In this document: piece after piece, positions 39,410 through 40,822 of the stretch
Layout: every line of letters starts with the position of its first letter
Numbering within the stretch: position 1 is the first letter of the stretch
Assembly: GCA_947586855.1 (NCBI GenBank)
Contig: CANPXV010000012.1
Location: 1-40,822 of the forward strand
Direction: 5' to 3'
Origin: an uncultured Clostridia bacterium
Lineage (GTDB): Bacteria; Bacillota; Clostridia; Christensenellales; CAG-314
DNA length: 40,822 nucleotides
Notes under the pieces: generated by a model
Seen by the model: only the letters and a program-made list of their open reading frames with translations
Told to the model about the DNA's origin: nothing
The model's database searches: none
Position numbers and translations under genes: made by a program

Positions 39410-40582
39410 TTACTTTTGAGTTTGCGCAACAGGTTCGCCAAACAGTCTGTCCCACAGGCTGCCCTGCGGCTGGATCTCGCCGTTGGTTTGGCATGGGTCC
39501 ACAGTGTAGTTGTCCTTGTCGGCGCCCACCAGCGTTATGCTGTTGACGTTTACTTGGTGCGTGCCCGCCTCGGCGTTGTCAAAACTTACGTCTATGCGGC
39601 CGATAGCAACGCTGTCCCCCTCGCACACGCCCACCAGCGTGCCGGGATTGTCCACGGTGGCCTTGGTGGTGCCGTCGTATAGCTTGTTTTGCACCGTAAG
39701 CCCTTGCAGCGACACGCTTTTGGGCAAGATCCTGCCCTGCGCAAAGTCCGGCAGCAGATAGTTTTCGGCGTCGGCGCCCACCAGCGTGGCCGTCAGCAGC
39801 ACCTGCTTGTTTTCGCCGACGTTTTTGTTGTCGAAGTAGAGATTGTCGCACTGCACGGACACGTCGTCACCTGCCAGCACGCCGCCTATTTGCAGCGTTG
39901 GGGCACAAAGCACGCCGTTGCCGTCATATACCTTTTCGGGGCAGTTGTCCACCGTCAAACGTCGGGGCAGCACGGTAAGCGTGCCCTCGATGCACTCCGT
40001 TTGATAGTTCTCGTTGCAGTAGTGCACTGCAATGCGATACACTCCCACCTTGTCGGCGCCCTCCACCTGGCAACAATCGGAGCAAAAATCGGCTCCCTCG
40101 TTGCCCACAAAGCCCTCGGCGGTGCACAGCAGCTGCGGCATTTCGTCGCCGTAGGTTATGGTGAGGTTGGGCGCAGTTATGGTGAGGTGCGGTGCGTAAA
40201 CCGTCTCGGTGAGGCTTTGGGCGTAGTTGCCCGCCGCAACCTCTATGCGGCTTTGGCCGGCGTGCTGCGGAGTGTAGTGCAGCGTCAGCGGCTGCCCGTC
40301 GGTGTAGGTACTTTTTTCCACCCTTTCGCCGTCCACATACCACACGATTTCGGCGCCGTCGGGTATGTTGCCATCGGGCGTGTAGGTGTAGATGCGCTCG
40401 GTGCCGCGCACGGCATCGCCCTCTGCGGAAATAACTCCGCTGTTGATGGGCTTGTTGCCGCCCGTCAGCGCCCTGCCAAAGCCGATTATCAGCCACACCA
40501 GCAGCGCCATCGCCACGGTAAACACGATAACTCCCACAATAAAATCCACTTTTTGTTGTTTTGCTGAGTTTTCCTTTTGCAT
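39410..40582 (-). CDS. Membrane-anchored MBG/Ig-like repeat protein
   Basis: A 390-residue protein with an N-terminal signal anchor (FIVGVIVFTVAMALLVWLIIGF, about 14-35) and an extracellular chain of beta-sandwich modules. MBG/YDG-type repeats are seen at LTITYGDEMPQLLCTAEGFVG, LTVDNCPEKVYDGNG and LTVQNKLYDGTTKATVDNPG, each followed by GTYxxxVxxxTLVGAD-like strands. Several Cys in the first MBG unit (LLCTAEG, FCSDCCQ, HYCN, ECIEG) could form disulfides. Such modules are common in surface adhesins. ATG 40582 follows GGGAGG with a five-base gap. No clear promoter found; downstream the SHOCT gene starts from its own promoter. Confidence 0.78.
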   Translation of the reverse strand: MQKENSAKQQKVDFIVGVIVFTVAMALLVWLIIGFGRALTGGNKPINSGVISAEGDAVRGTERIYTYTPDGNIPDGAEIVWYVDGERVEKSTYTDGQPLTLHYTPQHAGQSRIEVAAGNYAQSLTETVYAPHLTITAPNLTITYGDEMPQLLCTAEGFVGNEGADFCSDCCQVEGADKVGVYRIAVHYCNENYQTECIEGTLTVLPRRLTVDNCPEKVYDGNGVLCAPTLQIGGVLAGDDVSVQCDNLYFDNKNVGENKQVLLTATLVGADAENYLLPDFAQGRILPKSVSLQGLTVQNKLYDGTTKATVDNPGTLVGVCEGDSVAIGRIDVSFDNAEAGTHQVNVNSITLVGADKDNYTVDPCQTNGEIQPQGSLWDRLFGEPVAQTQK

Positions 40583-40708
40583 AATGTCCTCCCTTGCGCA
40601 TATTTTGCCGCAATCGGGCAATTTTATGCCCCTTTGGGGAATTGGAAGGAGGACGTGGCGTTTGTAACAAAACTTTGCAAAGCATTGCGAAAATCTGTTT
40701 GCAGGTGA

Positions 40709-40737
40709 TTGACAACGGCGCCGCAAAATGATATACT
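40709..40737 (+). promoter_or_regulatory. Promoter of tRNA-Ala
   Basis: TTGACA at 40709-40714 and TATACT at 40732-40737, spacer 17 bp; start of transcription about six bases before the tRNA. Confidence 0.88.
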
Positions 40738-40749
40738 GTATTGTGCAAT

Positions 40750-40822
40750 GGGGGTATAGCTCAGTTGGTAGAGCGCTTGAATGGCATTCAAGAGGTCACG
40801 TGTTCGACTCACGCTATCTCCA
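40750..40822 (+). tRNA. tRNA-Ala (anticodon GGC), runs to the window edge
   Basis: The first 73 bases of the tRNA are present: acceptor GGGGGTA against TATCTCC with two G-U pairs, D arm GCTCAGTTGGTAGAGC, anticodon stem CTTGA/TCAAG with loop ATGGCAT, and T loop TTCGACT. The T stem has one A-C mismatch at its outer pair. The window ends on the discriminator A, so it cannot be seen whether CCA is encoded or whether further tRNAs follow. Confidence 0.94.

Overview
The window looks like part of the chromosome of an uncultivated, probably spore-forming Clostridia-type Firmicute. The evidence is a large Alu-domain SRP RNA, an isoleucine T-box in front of ileS, a Veg homologue, a DUF3794-LysM protein, a SpoIIQ-like M23 protein, a VanW protein, a DUF3343/cysteine desulfurase pair, and strong SD sites. 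Coding DNA is GC-rich and the gaps are AT-rich. I see no phage, transposase, CRISPR array or plasmid function. Most genes are core housekeeping genes. Both edges cut RNA genes: SRP RNA at the left and tRNA-Ala(GGC) at the right.

Layout. 1-4746: SRP RNA (minus), then a DUF896 gene, then a probable envelope operon of DUF3137-like protein, LemA, and DUF6273/Sel1 protein. 4783-9927: T-box leader, ileS, an rRNA-methyltransferase-like gene and an RluA pseudouridine synthase in one tight run. 9931-12313: MntP/YtaF-like transporter (minus) and a secreted surface protein. 12368-16341: a degenerate NagA-like amidohydrolase translationally coupled to an RlmI-type methyltransferase, then a cysteine desulfurase divergent from a DUF3343 Se/S-carrier-like gene. 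16357-20279: nth, GltD-like oxidoreductase, obgE, yhbY and a YfcE phosphodiesterase. 20352-22200: Fe-S scaffold-like protein and GGGtGRT protein with their own promoter and terminator.

22548-26927: veg, DUF3794-LysM, ispE, a small anchored protein of unknown function, and a SpoIIQ-like M23 protein. 26928-27513: a hairpin-rich noncoding stretch with a partial duplicate of the adjacent tRNA-Gln(CTG). 27622-30954: ygjV-like and GNAT genes on the minus strand, divergent from PHP and vanW genes. 31005-36207: dnaB, glnS, then two zinc-ribbon genes. 36325-40822: an AlaRS lacking the C-Ala domain, two minus-strand membrane proteins (SHOCT, and MBG/Ig-like), and tRNA-Ala.

Regulation is unusually readable. 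Fifteen or more promoters match TTGACA/TATAAT, and almost all have a spacer of exactly 17 bp. Three of them (ispE, PHP and GNAT) place the expected start of transcription on the ATG, which predicts leaderless mRNAs in an organism whose other genes mostly carry good SD sites. A GC-rich hairpin repeat recurs in three intergenic gaps. I found no clear new defence or metabolic system. The most unusual items are the leaderless promoters, the tRNA-Gln partial duplication, the degenerate NagA homologue, the non-consensus T-box bulge, and the LemA and zinc-ribbon membrane operons of unknown function.
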